A stretch of 64,000 nucleotides of DNA from Methylotenera oryzisoli (GTDB lineage: Bacteria > Pseudomonadota > Gammaproteobacteria > Burkholderiales > Methylophilaceae), in assembly GCA_945881735.1 (NCBI GenBank), contig CAMCVF010000002.1, positions 1 through 64,000 of the forward strand, read 5' to 3'. The position numbers were made by a program, and so were the translations under genes. Of this stretch, positions 7,240 to 16,236 are shown piece after piece (position 1 is the stretch's first letter; every line of letters begins with the position of its first letter). The notes beneath the pieces are model-generated. The model made no database searches and was not told where the DNA came from. It saw only the letters and a list, made by a program, of their open reading frames with translations.

Positions 7240-7318
7240 TTTCATTTACTTACCAAAAAAGTCAGTTTGATAGCGCACATATGCATCATTTAGATGATTA
7301 ACTAAATTAGCATTTCTA

Positions 7319-7338
7319 TGTTTGTTAACGTACAGACA
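7319..7338 (+). promoter_or_regulatory. Crp/Fnr-type dyad upstream of regulator gene
   Basis: TGTTTGTTAACGTACAGACA has the form TGTnnGT-N6-ACnnACA and is 18/20 identical to 470-489. Its position 135 bp upstream of the Crp/Fnr start suggests autoregulation. A good -10 at class II spacing is less clear here than at the sRNA. Confidence 0.55.
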
Positions 7339-7472
7339 TATATTTTAAATTTAGTAAGCTTCAGTACTTGAATTTGATTCGATGTAGCCTCCGACATTCG
7401 GAAATATGATGAATTTTCCTTTTGCCGCCTGTTGCTTTTTTAAATGTAACAGTGCCAAAAAAGGAATTATAA

Positions 7473-8177
7473 GTGTTAAATAATATAACTGCATTGGGAA
7501 GCAACCGCTTGTTAAATTTGCTGACTGACAATTGCCGTCAAAATCTTTTGACCCATTGCGAATTAGTCAGTATTAATTTAGATGAGGTACTATGTAACCT
7601 CGGTGATGTCATTAAATATGTTTATTTTCCTGTTGAAGGCATTGTGTCTTGGGAAAAAAAAATTACTGATAGCCCTTATTGGGTTGTTACCTTGATTGGT
7701 AATGAGGGAATGATTTGCATTAGTCTGTTACTGGGCATTAACGAAAGGTCATGTCGGGCTGTGGTGCAAAAATCGGGCTTTGCTTTGCGCATTCCAGCCA
7801 CTATTTTTACCCAACAGGTAGAACAAAAACCAGCCTTAAGTATGATATTAAATCGCTATGCCAACGTCATGTACAATCAAGCACTGCAAATTGCCGCCTG
7901 CAATCTCTTTCACGTGATAGAAAATCGTTTGGCAAGATTACTTTTAATGTTTCAACAACGTTCACAATCCGATGAAATAAATATCACGCAAGACAAATTA
8001 GCTAAAATGCTAGGGGTGCGCAGAGTGGGTGTTACCAAAGCAGCCGGTTCGTTGCAGCGTAAAAACTTAATCAGTTATATCCGTGGCAGCGTAATCATTC
8101 ATGATATTGCCGGCTTGAAAAAAGCGTCTTGTGGTTGCTATGAAGCAGATAACGCAACCTACAATAATATGATGTAA
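7473..8177 (+). CDS. Crp/Fnr family transcriptional regulator
   Basis: A 234-residue protein. Residues about 20-130 form a cyclic-nucleotide-binding-like beta-roll (GDVIKYVYFPVEGIVSW...LIGNEGMICISLLLG). A long helix follows, and a C-terminal winged helix-turn-helix of HTH_Crp_2 type occupies about 150-220 (ITQDKLAKMLGVRRVGVTKAAGSLQRK). The beta-roll lacks the Arg/Ser cAMP-contact motif of E. coli CRP and has no N-terminal Cys cluster as in FNR, so the signal is unknown. GTG is the start, with AAGGA 7 nt upstream. It is preceded by two copies of a dyad also found at a candidate sRNA and, weakly, before the next gene, which suggests a small local regulon (inference). Confidence 0.88.
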   Translation: MLNNITALGSNRLLNLLTDNCRQNLLTHCELVSINLDEVLCNLGDVIKYVYFPVEGIVSWEKKITDSPYWVVTLIGNEGMICISLLLGINERSCRAVVQKSGFALRIPATIFTQQVEQKPALSMILNRYANVMYNQALQIAACNLFHVIENRLARLLLMFQQRSQSDEINITQDKLAKMLGVRRVGVTKAAGSLQRKNLISYIRGSVIIHDIAGLKKASCGCYEADNATYNNMM

Positions 8178-8205
8178 ACAGTTTATAATCTCAAAACTTA
8201 TAATC

Positions 8206-8225
8206 TGTATGCTAGCGCACGCAGG
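8206..8225 (+). promoter_or_regulatory. Weak Crp/Fnr-type dyad upstream of PQQ lipoprotein gene
   Basis: TGTATGCTAGCGCACGCAGG matches 7319-7338 at about 13 of 20 positions, keeping TGTnnG and the central CGnAC. The centre (8215.5) lies about 42 bp upstream of the start predicted from a TGnTATAGA extended -10 at 8246-8251, as expected for class II activation. However, another TATAAT lies just upstream (8199-8204), and for that promoter the same site would block transcription. Confidence 0.35.
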
Positions 8226-8298
8226 GTCATATTGAATTTTTTTGATATAGAAAAAATGTTTTAACTTTTCTTAGAATGATTGCTAAAAATTTATTGCG

Positions 8299-10080
8299 AT
8301 GAAAAATAATTTTATAAAGTGCGTGCTATTGATTTCCATTGCAATATTACAAGCCTGTGCTGCCAATCAAAACACTATAAATAAATTGGCTGGCGATCAA
8401 GATTGGCCTAGTGCAGGGGGCGATTTTACTAATCAACATTTTTCACCTAATGCGCAAATTAATCAGCAAAACGCTAAAAACCTGCTGCAGGCATGGCAGT
8501 ATAAAAGTGGAGTAGTGGCTACTTTTCAAGCCACTCCAATTGTGCAAAATGGCATTATGTATTTATCGCTACCGTTCAACCATGTTGCCGCGCTGGATGC
8601 TAAAACAGGCAAAGAGCTGTGGCACTACACCCATTTTCGCAGAAAAGATTGGCAAATGTGTTGCGGTCCAGCAAATAGAGGCGTGGCTGTGGCGAATGGC
8701 AAAGTGTTTATTGGTACGGTGGATGCGCGTTTAATTGCCTTAAATGCTACTACAGGCGCCAAAGAGTGGGATATTGACGTAGTAGAAGCGGCCATCACCA
8801 CAGAAGGTCAAGACTCGTTAAGTAAAGACGATCCGAATAGCGCGCGTAAGGTTACTGGCGGTACTGGTATTGGTATCGCCATGGCCCCAGTGGTTTACAA
8901 TGGTAAAGTAATTGTAGGCATTACAGGCGTGGGTTATGGCTTGCATATTGACAACCCCACTGCCGATGCACCATTGGGCGCTGTGATTGGCGTTACAGGA
9001 CGTTTTGGCAGGCCTGGTTTTTTAGCCGCTTACGATGTAGATAGCGGTAAAAAAGCATGGCAATTTGACACGATTCCAGCAAGTGGCTGGGAAGGTCAGT
9101 TTATCCAAAAAACGGCGGATGGCATTTTGCTAAATCGCGATGTAGCCCAAGAAAAAGCCGATGCCGCGCAATACGCCGATTCTGCGCGCTTTGGTGGTGG
9201 TTCTGCTTGGAGCACGCCGGCAATAGATACGGCAACCGATACGCTTTACTTTGGTACAGGCAACCCAAGTCCACAAATGAACGATATTTCACGCCCTGGC
9301 GATAACTTATATACCGTCTCATTAGTGGCGCTAGATACAAATACTGGCAAGCTAAAATGGCATTACCAACAAGTGCCGCACGATTTATGGGGTTATGATT
9401 TAGCAAGTCCTCCGGTGCTATTTAATTACATATTGAATGGAAAAAAAATCGCTGCCGTCGGCCAAGCAAGTAAGACAGGTTGGTTTTATATTCACAATAG
9501 AGCCACTGGTGAATTCCTTAAAAAATCTGAAGCATTTGTTCCGCAGAAAAATCTATTTCAAAAAGCAACATTTGAGGGCACAGTGGTTTACCCTGGTATT
9601 TTAGGTGGTTCTAATTGGAGCCCTGTTAGTGTTGATGAAGCAAATCAACGCGCGTTTGTAGCAGGTATTCATGCACCGATTAAATATACACTGCACGAAA
9701 CTCCTGCTAGCAATGGCAAAGCAGCGATTCGTTACGCCGCCAGTGAGCCGACACAGGATGCGCGTTGGGGCTTGTTGTCGGGCATTGATTTAAGCACAGG
9801 CAAAATTGCTTGGCAGAATAAAACTGCGCAACCGCTAGTAGGAGGTGTTTTGGCAACGGCTGGCGGATTGTTATTTACAGGTGAGGGCAATGGCAACTTT
9901 AATGGCTACAACAGCGAAACAGGCGAACTATTATGGCAGGCCAAATCCGAGTTTGGCGTAAACGCGCCACCCATTACTTATAGTATTGATGGCGTGCAAT
10001 ATATTGCAGTAGTAAGTGGTGGCAACTCTATTTTTGGCTATAAAGTGGGTGATGCGGTACTGGTCTATCGTTTGCCTTAA
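8299..10080 (+). CDS. PQQ-dependent dehydrogenase-like beta-propeller lipoprotein
   Basis: A 593-residue protein with a lipobox (ILQAC, Cys20), so it is probably membrane-anchored on the periplasmic side. It then shows the eight-bladed quinoprotein fold with repeated W-motifs (ALDAKTGKELW, ALDTNTGKLKW, GIDLSTGKIAW). The vicinal Cys121-Cys122 pair (MCCGPANRG), GTGNPSPQ and RPGDN match methanol/alcohol dehydrogenases. Two key positions differ. The catalytic Asp of the W-D-Y-[A/D] motif is Gly365 (HDLWGYD), and the metal-ligand Glu before GVRG is Arg (TGRFGRPG). Alcohol dehydrogenase activity is thus doubtful; it may act on another substrate or be non-catalytic. No cytochrome domain is fused. 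Confidence 0.82.
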   Translation: MKNNFIKCVLLISIAILQACAANQNTINKLAGDQDWPSAGGDFTNQHFSPNAQINQQNAKNLLQAWQYKSGVVATFQATPIVQNGIMYLSLPFNHVAALDAKTGKELWHYTHFRRKDWQMCCGPANRGVAVANGKVFIGTVDARLIALNATTGAKEWDIDVVEAAITTEGQDSLSKDDPNSARKVTGGTGIGIAMAPVVYNGKVIVGITGVGYGLHIDNPTADAPLGAVIGVTGRFGRPGFLAAYDVDSGKKAWQFDTIPASGWEGQFIQKTADGILLNRDVAQEKADAAQYADSARFGGGSAWSTPAIDTATDTLYFGTGNPSPQMNDISRPGDNLYTVSLVALDTNTGKLKWHYQQVPHDLWGYDLASPPVLFNYILNGKKIAAVGQASKTGWFYIHNRATGEFLKKSEAFVPQKNLFQKATFEGTVVYPGILGGSNWSPVSVDEANQRAFVAGIHAPIKYTLHETPASNGKAAIRYAASEPTQDARWGLLSGIDLSTGKIAWQNKTAQPLVGGVLATAGGLLFTGEGNGNFNGYNSETGELLWQAKSEFGVNAPPITYSIDGVQYIAVVSGGNSIFGYKVGDAVLVYRLP

Positions 10081-10427
10081 TTGTTTTTAAACTGACCAGT
10101 TAGTTTTTAGATTGAGCAGTTATTTTTATATTGAATAGTTAATCCCACTAAGTTTGATAAAGCAATTCTTAAGCAGATCACACTTGAAAAGGTTTGTAAT
10201 GAAGAAATTGCACGCGCGGGTCTAGAAATAGGGATTACGATTTAATACTTGTAACTGAAACTGGTTTGCTGGCGGTTAGCCTTAATCCTGTTGTCTTTTC
10301 TCTAACTGATCAGCTAACTAGCACCGTATTATACCAATTCAGAATGTCAAAAACGAAAAACTAATTGACTTAATTAATTAGATTATTATTTTCACTTAAA
10401 TATATAATTGTAAAGAAAGAGATAAGG
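10081..10427. other. Intergenic region between PQQ gene and lipid operon
   Basis: It contains the 20-bp tandem repeat (10083-10142). About 30 open codons ending in TAA at 10244 look like protein remnant sequence (FDKAILKQITLEKVCNEE...) but have no start and no recognisable family. The rest is AT-rich and presumably contains the operon promoter. Confidence 0.5.
10083..10142. repeat. Three degenerate 20-bp tandem repeats
   Basis: Three head-to-tail copies start at 10083, 10103 and 10123 (GTTTTTAAACTGACCAGTTA, GTTTTTAGATTGAGCAGTTA, TTTTTATATTGAATAGTTAA). They lie immediately after the stop of the PQQ protein gene. The function is unknown. Confidence 0.6.
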
Positions 10428-11459
10428 ATGGGTTTAGCCATTAAATTAGCAGAATCAGGCAATTTGCCTGATTTCATTGTTCGTAAAGGTATTCGGCTAT
10501 TAGTAAAACAACGCTTGGTAGAAATATCAGCCAGCAATTGTGAAATAGGCATGGTCAATTTGACGGAATTTGTGTCTGATATGAATTTAGCAGCGATTGC
10601 ACCAGTGCCAGAACTTGCCAATGCGCAACACTACGAAGTGCCAGCGGCGTTTTTTCATTACTGCTTGGGTATTAATCGCAAATACAGCAGTTGTTTTTGG
10701 ATGCCAGATACAAAGGCATTAGACGAAGCAGAAGTGCTGGCGTTAACGCAAACCTGTCATCATGCTGATTTAAAAGATGGCCAAGCGATTTTAGAGTTGG
10801 GCTGTGGTTGGGGCTCCCTATCTCTATGGATGGCGGCAAACTATCCTAAATCCACGATTACTGGAGTATCCAATTCCAATTCGCAACGTGAATATATTAT
10901 GAATATGGCCAGATCGCGTGGTTTAACTAATATCAACATCATCACTGCAGATATGAATGTGTTTGAAGCGCCCGCTAAATACGACCGCGCGGTATCCGTT
11001 GAAATGTTTGAACATATGCGCAATTACCAAGTGCTGTATGGCAAAGTCGCAAGCTGGCTAAATACTGGCGGCAAATTCTTTAAACATATTTTTGTGCATC
11101 GCAATACGCCTTATGCTTTTGATGTAAAAGCCGATGACGACTGGATGAGTCAATTTTTTTTCAGCGGCGGCATAATGCCCAGTGAAGATTTACCTTTGCA
11201 CTTTCAGGATAATTTAAAGCTGATTCAACGCTGGCGTTGGGATGGCACGCACTACGAAAAGACAGCTAATGCCTGGTTAGAGAATATGGATAAAAATGCT
11301 AAGGCCATTACTCCGATTTTGGCGGCCACTTATGGTGATAATGATGTGGAAATGTGGCGAAATCGCTGGCGCATGTTTTATATGGCTTGTGCGGAATTAT
11401 TTGGTTATAACAACGGTCAAGAATGGTGGGTAGCACACTATTTATTTGAGAAAAGATAA
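10428..11459 (+). CDS. CFA synthase-family SAM-dependent methyltransferase
   Basis: A 343-residue class I methyltransferase. The SAM-binding loop is ILELGCGWGSLS (about residues 124-135), followed by SVEMFEHMRNY, where cyclopropane-fatty-acid synthases carry their active-site Glu. The N-terminal region (NAQHYEVPAAFF) is also CFA synthase-like. It is shorter than typical CFA synthases and distinct from the canonical copy at 17099. It is probably a lipid or sterol-type methyltransferase acting on membrane fatty acyl chains. It is the first gene of a nine-gene operon; the stop is 1 bp before the next ATG. Confidence 0.85.
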   Translation: MGLAIKLAESGNLPDFIVRKGIRLLVKQRLVEISASNCEIGMVNLTEFVSDMNLAAIAPVPELANAQHYEVPAAFFHYCLGINRKYSSCFWMPDTKALDEAEVLALTQTCHHADLKDGQAILELGCGWGSLSLWMAANYPKSTITGVSNSNSQREYIMNMARSRGLTNINIITADMNVFEAPAKYDRAVSVEMFEHMRNYQVLYGKVASWLNTGGKFFKHIFVHRNTPYAFDVKADDDWMSQFFFSGGIMPSEDLPLHFQDNLKLIQRWRWDGTHYEKTANAWLENMDKNAKAITPILAATYGDNDVEMWRNRWRMFYMACAELFGYNNGQEWWVAHYLFEKR

Positions 11460-11460
11460 A

Positions 11461-11982
11461 ATGGACCCACGTTTAGTAGTCAATTTTGTCTTGTTTCAAA
11501 TAGGTTGGTTTGCATGTGTGTTGGGTGCGGCCAAACAAATGCCGTGGCTGGGTTTTGCAACAGTTATTGCCATTTTTTTTTGGCATTTATCACAAGCCAA
11601 AAAAGCCAAAAAAGAACTGCAACTTTTATTAATTACACTGATAATTGGCGGTACTTTTGACCAAATTATGCTCAACCAACAGTTGGTTTCTTACCAAGCG
11701 CATGGCTGGACTAATACGATTGTGCCAGTATGGATTTTGGCACTGTGGGCCGAATTTGTAACAGTGTTAAATGTGAGTTTGCGTTGGATGAAAGGCCGCT
11801 GGCTAATTGCCATTTTATTTGGCGCGATTGGAGGCCCATTAGCTTATATGGGTGCCGAAAAATTGGGGGCCGTTACGCTAAACCATTTGCCTGTAAGCTA
11901 CATTGTACTGGGTTTAGGCTGGGCAATATTAACGCCATTACTATTAAAATTATCACAAAAATTTGATGGGTTTGCAGATTAA
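11461..11982 (+). CDS. DUF2878 domain-containing membrane protein
   Basis: A 173-residue hydrophobic protein with about five transmembrane segments and the conserved GGTFDQIMLNQQLVSY region of DUF2878. The function is unknown, but the family recurs in clusters with CFA-type methyltransferases, DUF1365 and DUF1295. The start ATG lies 1 bp after the previous stop; an upstream in-frame TTG (11446) would overlap the previous gene and is less likely. It is probably an inner-membrane component of lipid modification (inference). Confidence 0.8.
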   Translation: MDPRLVVNFVLFQIGWFACVLGAAKQMPWLGFATVIAIFFWHLSQAKKAKKELQLLLITLIIGGTFDQIMLNQQLVSYQAHGWTNTIVPVWILALWAEFVTVLNVSLRWMKGRWLIAILFGAIGGPLAYMGAEKLGAVTLNHLPVSYIVLGLGWAILTPLLLKLSQKFDGFAD

Positions 11983-11984
11983 AA

Positions 11985-12758
11985 ATGTTTAATTGGTCTA
12001 TATATATCTACGGCTTAGTGGCCATTGGCTTATTTGCGCTAATGGGTTGGATGCTGAGTTTAGTGCGTGACAATGTTACGCATGTAGACAGTATGTGGAG
12101 TTTATTTTTCCTCTTGGCCAGCTTTACTAGCGCCCTATTTGTGTTTGATTCCTCAACGCGGATTTTGATGGTATTAAGCCTGGTATCAATTTGGGCCATA
12201 CGCCTATGCGCATACCTTAGTTGGCGCAATTGGGGACCACACGAAGATCATCGTTATGTTGTAATTAGACGCAATAACGAGCCACATTTTTGGTTAAAAA
12301 GTAGCTATATTATTTTTGGCTTACAAGGCGTTTTAGCTTGGATTATTTCGCTGTCGTTATACGGCGCCATTGATTCAAATGCACCCATCAACGCCCTAGA
12401 CTACTTTGGTTTTGTTTTATTTGTATTTGGCTTTTACTGGGAAACAGTGGCCGATTGGCAATTAAGTTTATTTAAAGCCAGCCCACTAAATAAAGGCAAA
12501 GTTCTTGATAAAGGTTTATGGCGTTACAGCCGCCACCCCAATTATTTTGGTGAATGCTGCGTGTGGTGGGGCTTTTACTTGATTGCGCTGGCTGGCAGCG
12601 CTTGGTGGGCAATCATTTCACCAATTTTAATGACTTTATTACTATTAAAAGTCAGTGGTGTGAGCTTACTTGAAAAAGATATTGTTGAACGTAGGCCCGA
12701 TTATGTTGCCTATATTAAAACAACCAACAGCTTTATACCTGGCTTGCCCAAAAACTAG
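11985..12758 (+). CDS. DUF1295 domain membrane protein (steroid 5-alpha-reductase-like)
   Basis: A 257-residue multi-pass membrane protein of the DUF1295 family. It is related to steroid 5-alpha reductase C-terminal and isoprenylcysteine methyltransferase folds. The C-terminal NADPH-binding-type motif LWRYSRHPNYFGE at about residues 178-190 is characteristic, followed by the closing PDYVAYIKTTNSFIP. Members may reduce double bonds in lipids using NADPH. It starts 2 bp after the DUF2878 stop, within the lipid operon. Confidence 0.85.
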   Translation: MFNWSIYIYGLVAIGLFALMGWMLSLVRDNVTHVDSMWSLFFLLASFTSALFVFDSSTRILMVLSLVSIWAIRLCAYLSWRNWGPHEDHRYVVIRRNNEPHFWLKSSYIIFGLQGVLAWIISLSLYGAIDSNAPINALDYFGFVLFVFGFYWETVADWQLSLFKASPLNKGKVLDKGLWRYSRHPNYFGECCVWWGFYLIALAGSAWWAIISPILMTLLLLKVSGVSLLEKDIVERRPDYVAYIKTTNSFIPGLPKN

Positions 12759-12776
12759 GTTCTGAAATTAAATCAT

Positions 12777-13421
12777 ATGGCTAATATGTTCATATACCGA
12801 TCAGCATTACTACTGACTGTTCTAGCCGCTATGGCAAGCCCAGTCTTGGCAGAAGAATGGGCGTTTGATGTATTTTTAGACAAAAGTAAAATTGGTAAAC
12901 ATACGTTCACGTTAGACCAAAATCGGCAATTAACCAGCCGTGCAAAATTTAATATAAAAGTGTTTTTTATTGAAGCTTACAGCTACGTTCACACCGCTAA
13001 AGAGCAATGGAACGACGATTGTTTATTTAGCATTGACGCCAATACAACAGAAAATAAAATAGTCACCAATGTAAAAGGCGCGCAAAAAGAAGTTGGATTT
13101 GAAGTGTCCGATGGAAAAAAGACACAAATGTTAAGCAGTTGCGCGATGACTTTTGCTTATTGGAACCCCAAAATTTTAACGCAAACCAAATTGCTTAATC
13201 CACAAAATGCTGAATACCTAGACACACAATTTGAAAAATTGGCGACTGAAACTATTACGGTAAAAGGTAAGCCTGTAGAAACAATGCACTACAAACTAGA
13301 AGGTAATTTAAATGGTAAAAATAAGCTCAATATTGAGCTTTGGTATAACCTTAAAAATGAGTGGGTAGCCTTAAAATCCATTACACCAGAAGGCTACACA
13401 ATTAACTATAAATTAATTTAA
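12777..13421 (+). CDS. DUF6134-like exported protein
   Basis: A 214-residue protein with an N-terminal signal peptide ending near SPVLAEE. The remainder is beta-rich, starting WAFDVFLDKSKIGKHTF and closing with WYNLKNEWVALKSITPEGY. This matches my recollection of DUF6134 proteins found beside DUF1295 genes. The periplasmic role is unknown; the beta-rich fold could bind a lipid (inference). The gap to the previous gene is 18 bp. Confidence 0.7.
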   Translation: MANMFIYRSALLLTVLAAMASPVLAEEWAFDVFLDKSKIGKHTFTLDQNRQLTSRAKFNIKVFFIEAYSYVHTAKEQWNDDCLFSIDANTTENKIVTNVKGAQKEVGFEVSDGKKTQMLSSCAMTFAYWNPKILTQTKLLNPQNAEYLDTQFEKLATETITVKGKPVETMHYKLEGNLNGKNKLNIELWYNLKNEWVALKSITPEGYTINYKLI

Positions 13422-13427
13422 AAAAAT

Positions 13428-13997
13428 ATGTTAAATTATAAACTTAAAGTATTGCTTGTTTTATTATTTAGCTGGCTAATTGCTGGCTGTGCGAGCACAA
13501 GAATGGATTCTATTGTCACTGTAAAGCAAGTTGATTTACCGCGTTTTATGGGCGACTGGTATGTGATTGCGGCCATTCCAACGGCTATAGAAACACAATC
13601 GTATAACGCCATTGAGAATTACAAATTAGAGCAAGATGGAACCATTGCCACCACATTTACATTCAACAAAGGCGCCTTTGACGGCCCACTTAAAATCTAT
13701 AAGCCGCGTGGTTTTGTTGTAAAAGATACAGGTAATGCCTTATGGGGTATGCAGTTTATTTGGCCCATTAAGGCAGAGTATCGTATTGCTTACTTAGATG
13801 ACAATTATCAACAAACAGTCATTGCCCGCAACGCACGCGATTATGTATGGATTATGGCGCGTACGCCACAAATTGATGATGCCAAATATGCTGATTTAAC
13901 GCAACTTGTTAAGCAAATGGGCTACGACACGTCCAAACTGCGTAAAGTACCACAAAGCCGGAATGGCATTACCAATAAACCTAGCAAAGCCAATTAA
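13428..13997 (+). CDS. Lipocalin family lipoprotein (Blc-like)
   Basis: A 189-residue protein. The lipobox IAGC (Cys21) marks a lipoprotein. The bacterial lipocalin signature follows: LPRFMGDWYVIAAIP (G-x-W motif), then YNAIENYKLEQDGTI and ARTPQIDDAKYADL. Blc-type lipocalins sit on the outer membrane and bind fatty acids or lysophospholipids. That fits an operon that modifies acyl chains, perhaps as a carrier. It starts 6 bp after the DUF6134 gene. Confidence 0.9.
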   Translation: MLNYKLKVLLVLLFSWLIAGCASTRMDSIVTVKQVDLPRFMGDWYVIAAIPTAIETQSYNAIENYKLEQDGTIATTFTFNKGAFDGPLKIYKPRGFVVKDTGNALWGMQFIWPIKAEYRIAYLDDNYQQTVIARNARDYVWIMARTPQIDDAKYADLTQLVKQMGYDTSKLRKVPQSRNGITNKPSKAN

Positions 13998-14000
13998 TTT

Positions 14001-14954
14001 ATGTCATCGAATCGTTCTTTTTTAAGCACTTTAAGGAGTTGGCTCGATAACAATTCGGTAGCAGATAACACCAATCAAGAGACTGAACATCGCATTGATT
14101 ACTGGAGAGTGATTCCTTTTGTCGCCATGCACCTGGCTTGCCTAGCTTTTTTTTGGGTGGGTTATAGCGCATTTGCTATTATTTTTGCGATTGCGCTTTA
14201 CGCTATTAGGATGTTTGCGATTACTGGTTTTTATCACCGCTATTTTTCGCATAAAGCGTTTCAAACTAGCCGCTTTGGGCAGTTTATATTTGCAGTTTTG
14301 GGTGCTACCGCCGTTCAGCGTGGCCCTTTATGGTGGGCGGCGCATCACCGAAATCATCATAGCCACTCTGATGAGGAAAACGATGCTCACTCCCCTGTTC
14401 AGCACGGTTTTTTATGGAGTCATATCGGCTGGTTTTTATCACGTAGTAACTTTCATACTCAATTCGACAGGGTAAAAGAGTTGACAAAATTCCCCGAGTT
14501 GTGTTTTTTAGATCGCTTTGACGTGTTGATTCCAGTTGTATTTGCATTAGGAATTTTTGCTTTGGGCGCATTACTAGAAAATTATGTGCCAAGCTTGCAA
14601 ACTAATGGTTTGCAGTTATTGGTTTGGGGATTTGTTATTTCTACTGTAGCGCTGTATCACGCCACATTCAGCGTTAATTCATTAGCACACACTTGGGGCA
14701 AGCGCCGTTATGCCACGCGAGACCAAAGCCGTAATAATTTGTTAATTGCTATTCTGACACTGGGCGAAGGCTGGCATAATAATCATCATCACTACCCAGG
14801 TGCTGCAAAACAAGGCTTTTACTGGTGGGAAATTGATTTTACCTACTATGGTTTGCGCCTACTAGAGGCCACTGGGCTTATTTGGAATTTACGAAAAGTG
14901 CCTGCAGAAATTCGCGAGTCCAAACAATATAAAAATCAGCAATATATTAATTAA
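14001..14954 (+). CDS. Acyl-CoA/acyl-lipid desaturase (delta-9 type)
   Basis: A 317-residue integral membrane di-iron desaturase. It carries the three histidine boxes HRYFSH (about residue 77), HRNHHSHSD (about 115) and HNNHHHYPG (about 254), separated by hydrophobic segments. The family introduces a cis double bond into long acyl chains using O2 and an electron donor. The unsaturated product is the natural substrate of the CFA-type methyltransferases in the same operon. It starts 3 bp after the lipocalin gene. Confidence 0.92.
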   Translation: MSSNRSFLSTLRSWLDNNSVADNTNQETEHRIDYWRVIPFVAMHLACLAFFWVGYSAFAIIFAIALYAIRMFAITGFYHRYFSHKAFQTSRFGQFIFAVLGATAVQRGPLWWAAHHRNHHSHSDEENDAHSPVQHGFLWSHIGWFLSRSNFHTQFDRVKELTKFPELCFLDRFDVLIPVVFALGIFALGALLENYVPSLQTNGLQLLVWGFVISTVALYHATFSVNSLAHTWGKRRYATRDQSRNNLLIAILTLGEGWHNNHHHYPGAAKQGFYWWEIDFTYYGLRLLEATGLIWNLRKVPAEIRESKQYKNQQYIN

Positions 14955-14980
14955 TCACATCATAATTAGAAGATTTTCAA

Positions 14981-16234
14981 TTGAATATCGCCATCATTGG
15001 CAGCGGCATCGCTGGCAACATTATTGCCCATCATTTACATAAACAGCACGATATTACTGTGTTTGAAGCAAACAGCCATATTGGCGGCCACACACATACA
15101 CATAACATTGAATTAATGGGCAAAAATTATTCAGTAGACACTGGTTTTATTGTATTTAATGACCGTACTTATCCACATTTTATTGAAATGCTAGATGCGC
15201 AAAAAGTAGCTTGGCAGCCAAGTCAAATGAGCTTTAGTGTGCGCAACGAAGTCACTAAATTGGAATATAACGGCACTACTTTAAATAGCCTATTCGCGCA
15301 GCGCCGCAATTTATTTAAACTCAGCTTTTATGGCATGATTCGTGATATTTTGCGCTTTAATAAACAGTCCTTGGCCTTATTAGAAAACGAGAACGAGATT
15401 AAATTAGGTGATTATTTAACACAAAATAATTACAAACCTGACTTTATCAACAATTACATTCTGCCAATGGGCGCCGCGATTTGGTCTACCGATGCGGCGC
15501 AAATGTTAGATTTTCCGGCGAGATTCTTGGTGCGATTCTTTCATCACCACGGCATGTTAACAGTTAACAATAGACCGCAATGGCGAACTATTACTGGTGG
15601 TTCAGCTAGGTATATAGAAAAGCTAACCGAAGCTTTCAAATTCAAAATTAAGCTCAATACACCAGTTACCAGCGTGAGGCGCCTAAAAAATTCAGTCAGA
15701 ATTAAGCTGCAAAATGGCGAAGAGCAAAGCTTTGATTACATATTTTTTGCTTGCCATAGTGACCAAGCATTAAAAATATTGGGTAATGATGCCAGTGAGC
15801 AAGAGCGTGATATTTTAGCGGCAATTCCTTATCAAGAAAACACCGTATATTTGCATCACGACGCCAGCTTATTGCCAAAGCGCAAATTGGCTTGGGCGGC
15901 ATGGAATTACCATGTGACGGCTAAGCCATCTAAAAAAGTCCAGGTTACTTATAACATGAATATTTTGCAGAATATTCAATCGCCAGAGCCAATTTTAGTT
16001 ACCTTAAACCATACTGATTTTATCAATCCAGCAAAAGTCATCAAGCGTCTTAAATATACTCACCCAGTTTACACCTTAGCTGGCGTGGCAGCACAAGCAA
16101 GGCACGCCGAAATTAGCGGCCCTAATTTAACAGCATTTGCAGGAGCTTATTGGTTAAACGGCTTTCATGAGGATGGTGTTGTCAGTGCGCTATCCGCTTT
16201 ACAACATTTTAAAACGCACAGCATAATTTTGTAA
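14981..16234 (+). CDS. FAD-dependent oxidoreductase (amine oxidase-like)
   Basis: A 417-residue flavoprotein with the N-terminal Rossmann motif IGSGIAGN and [15 protein letters not shown]. The conserved GGHTHT comes next, then [16 protein letters not shown], and a C-terminal FAD contact at [14 protein letters not shown]. It belongs to the group usually encoded beside DUF1365 and CFA synthase genes, related to proteins of alphaproteobacterial lipid-oxidation and furan fatty acid clusters. It is a probable acyl-chain desaturase/oxidase; the substrate is not known. TTG is the start codon. Confidence 0.85.
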   Translation: MNIAIIGSGIAGNIIAHHLHKQHDITVFEANSHIGGHTHTHNIELMGKNYSVDTGFIVFNDRTYPHFIEMLDAQKVAWQPSQMSFSVRNEVTKLEYNGTTLNSLFAQRRNLFKLSFYGMIRDILRFNKQSLALLENENEIKLGDYLTQNNYKPDFINNYILPMGAAIWSTDAAQMLDFPARFLVRFFHHHGMLTVNNRPQWRTITGGSARYIEKLTEAFKFKIKLNTPVTSVRRLKNSVRIKLQNGEEQSFDYIFFACHSDQALKILGNDASEQERDILAAIPYQENTVYLHHDASLLPKRKLAWAAWNYHVTAKPSKKVQVTYNMNILQNIQSPEPILVTLNHTDFINPAKVIKRLKYTHPVYTLAGVAAQARHAEISGPNLTAFAGAYWLNGFHEDGVVSALSALQHFKTHSIIL

Positions 16235-16236
16235 CA

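Larger units (their letters stand above)
6994..7472. other. Intergenic region upstream of the Crp/Fnr gene
   Basis: No protein gene was found. It contains two hairpins (6999-7050, 7098-7147) and two copies of the Crp-type dyad (7220-7239 and 7319-7338), 99 bp apart centre to centre. Confidence 0.7.
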
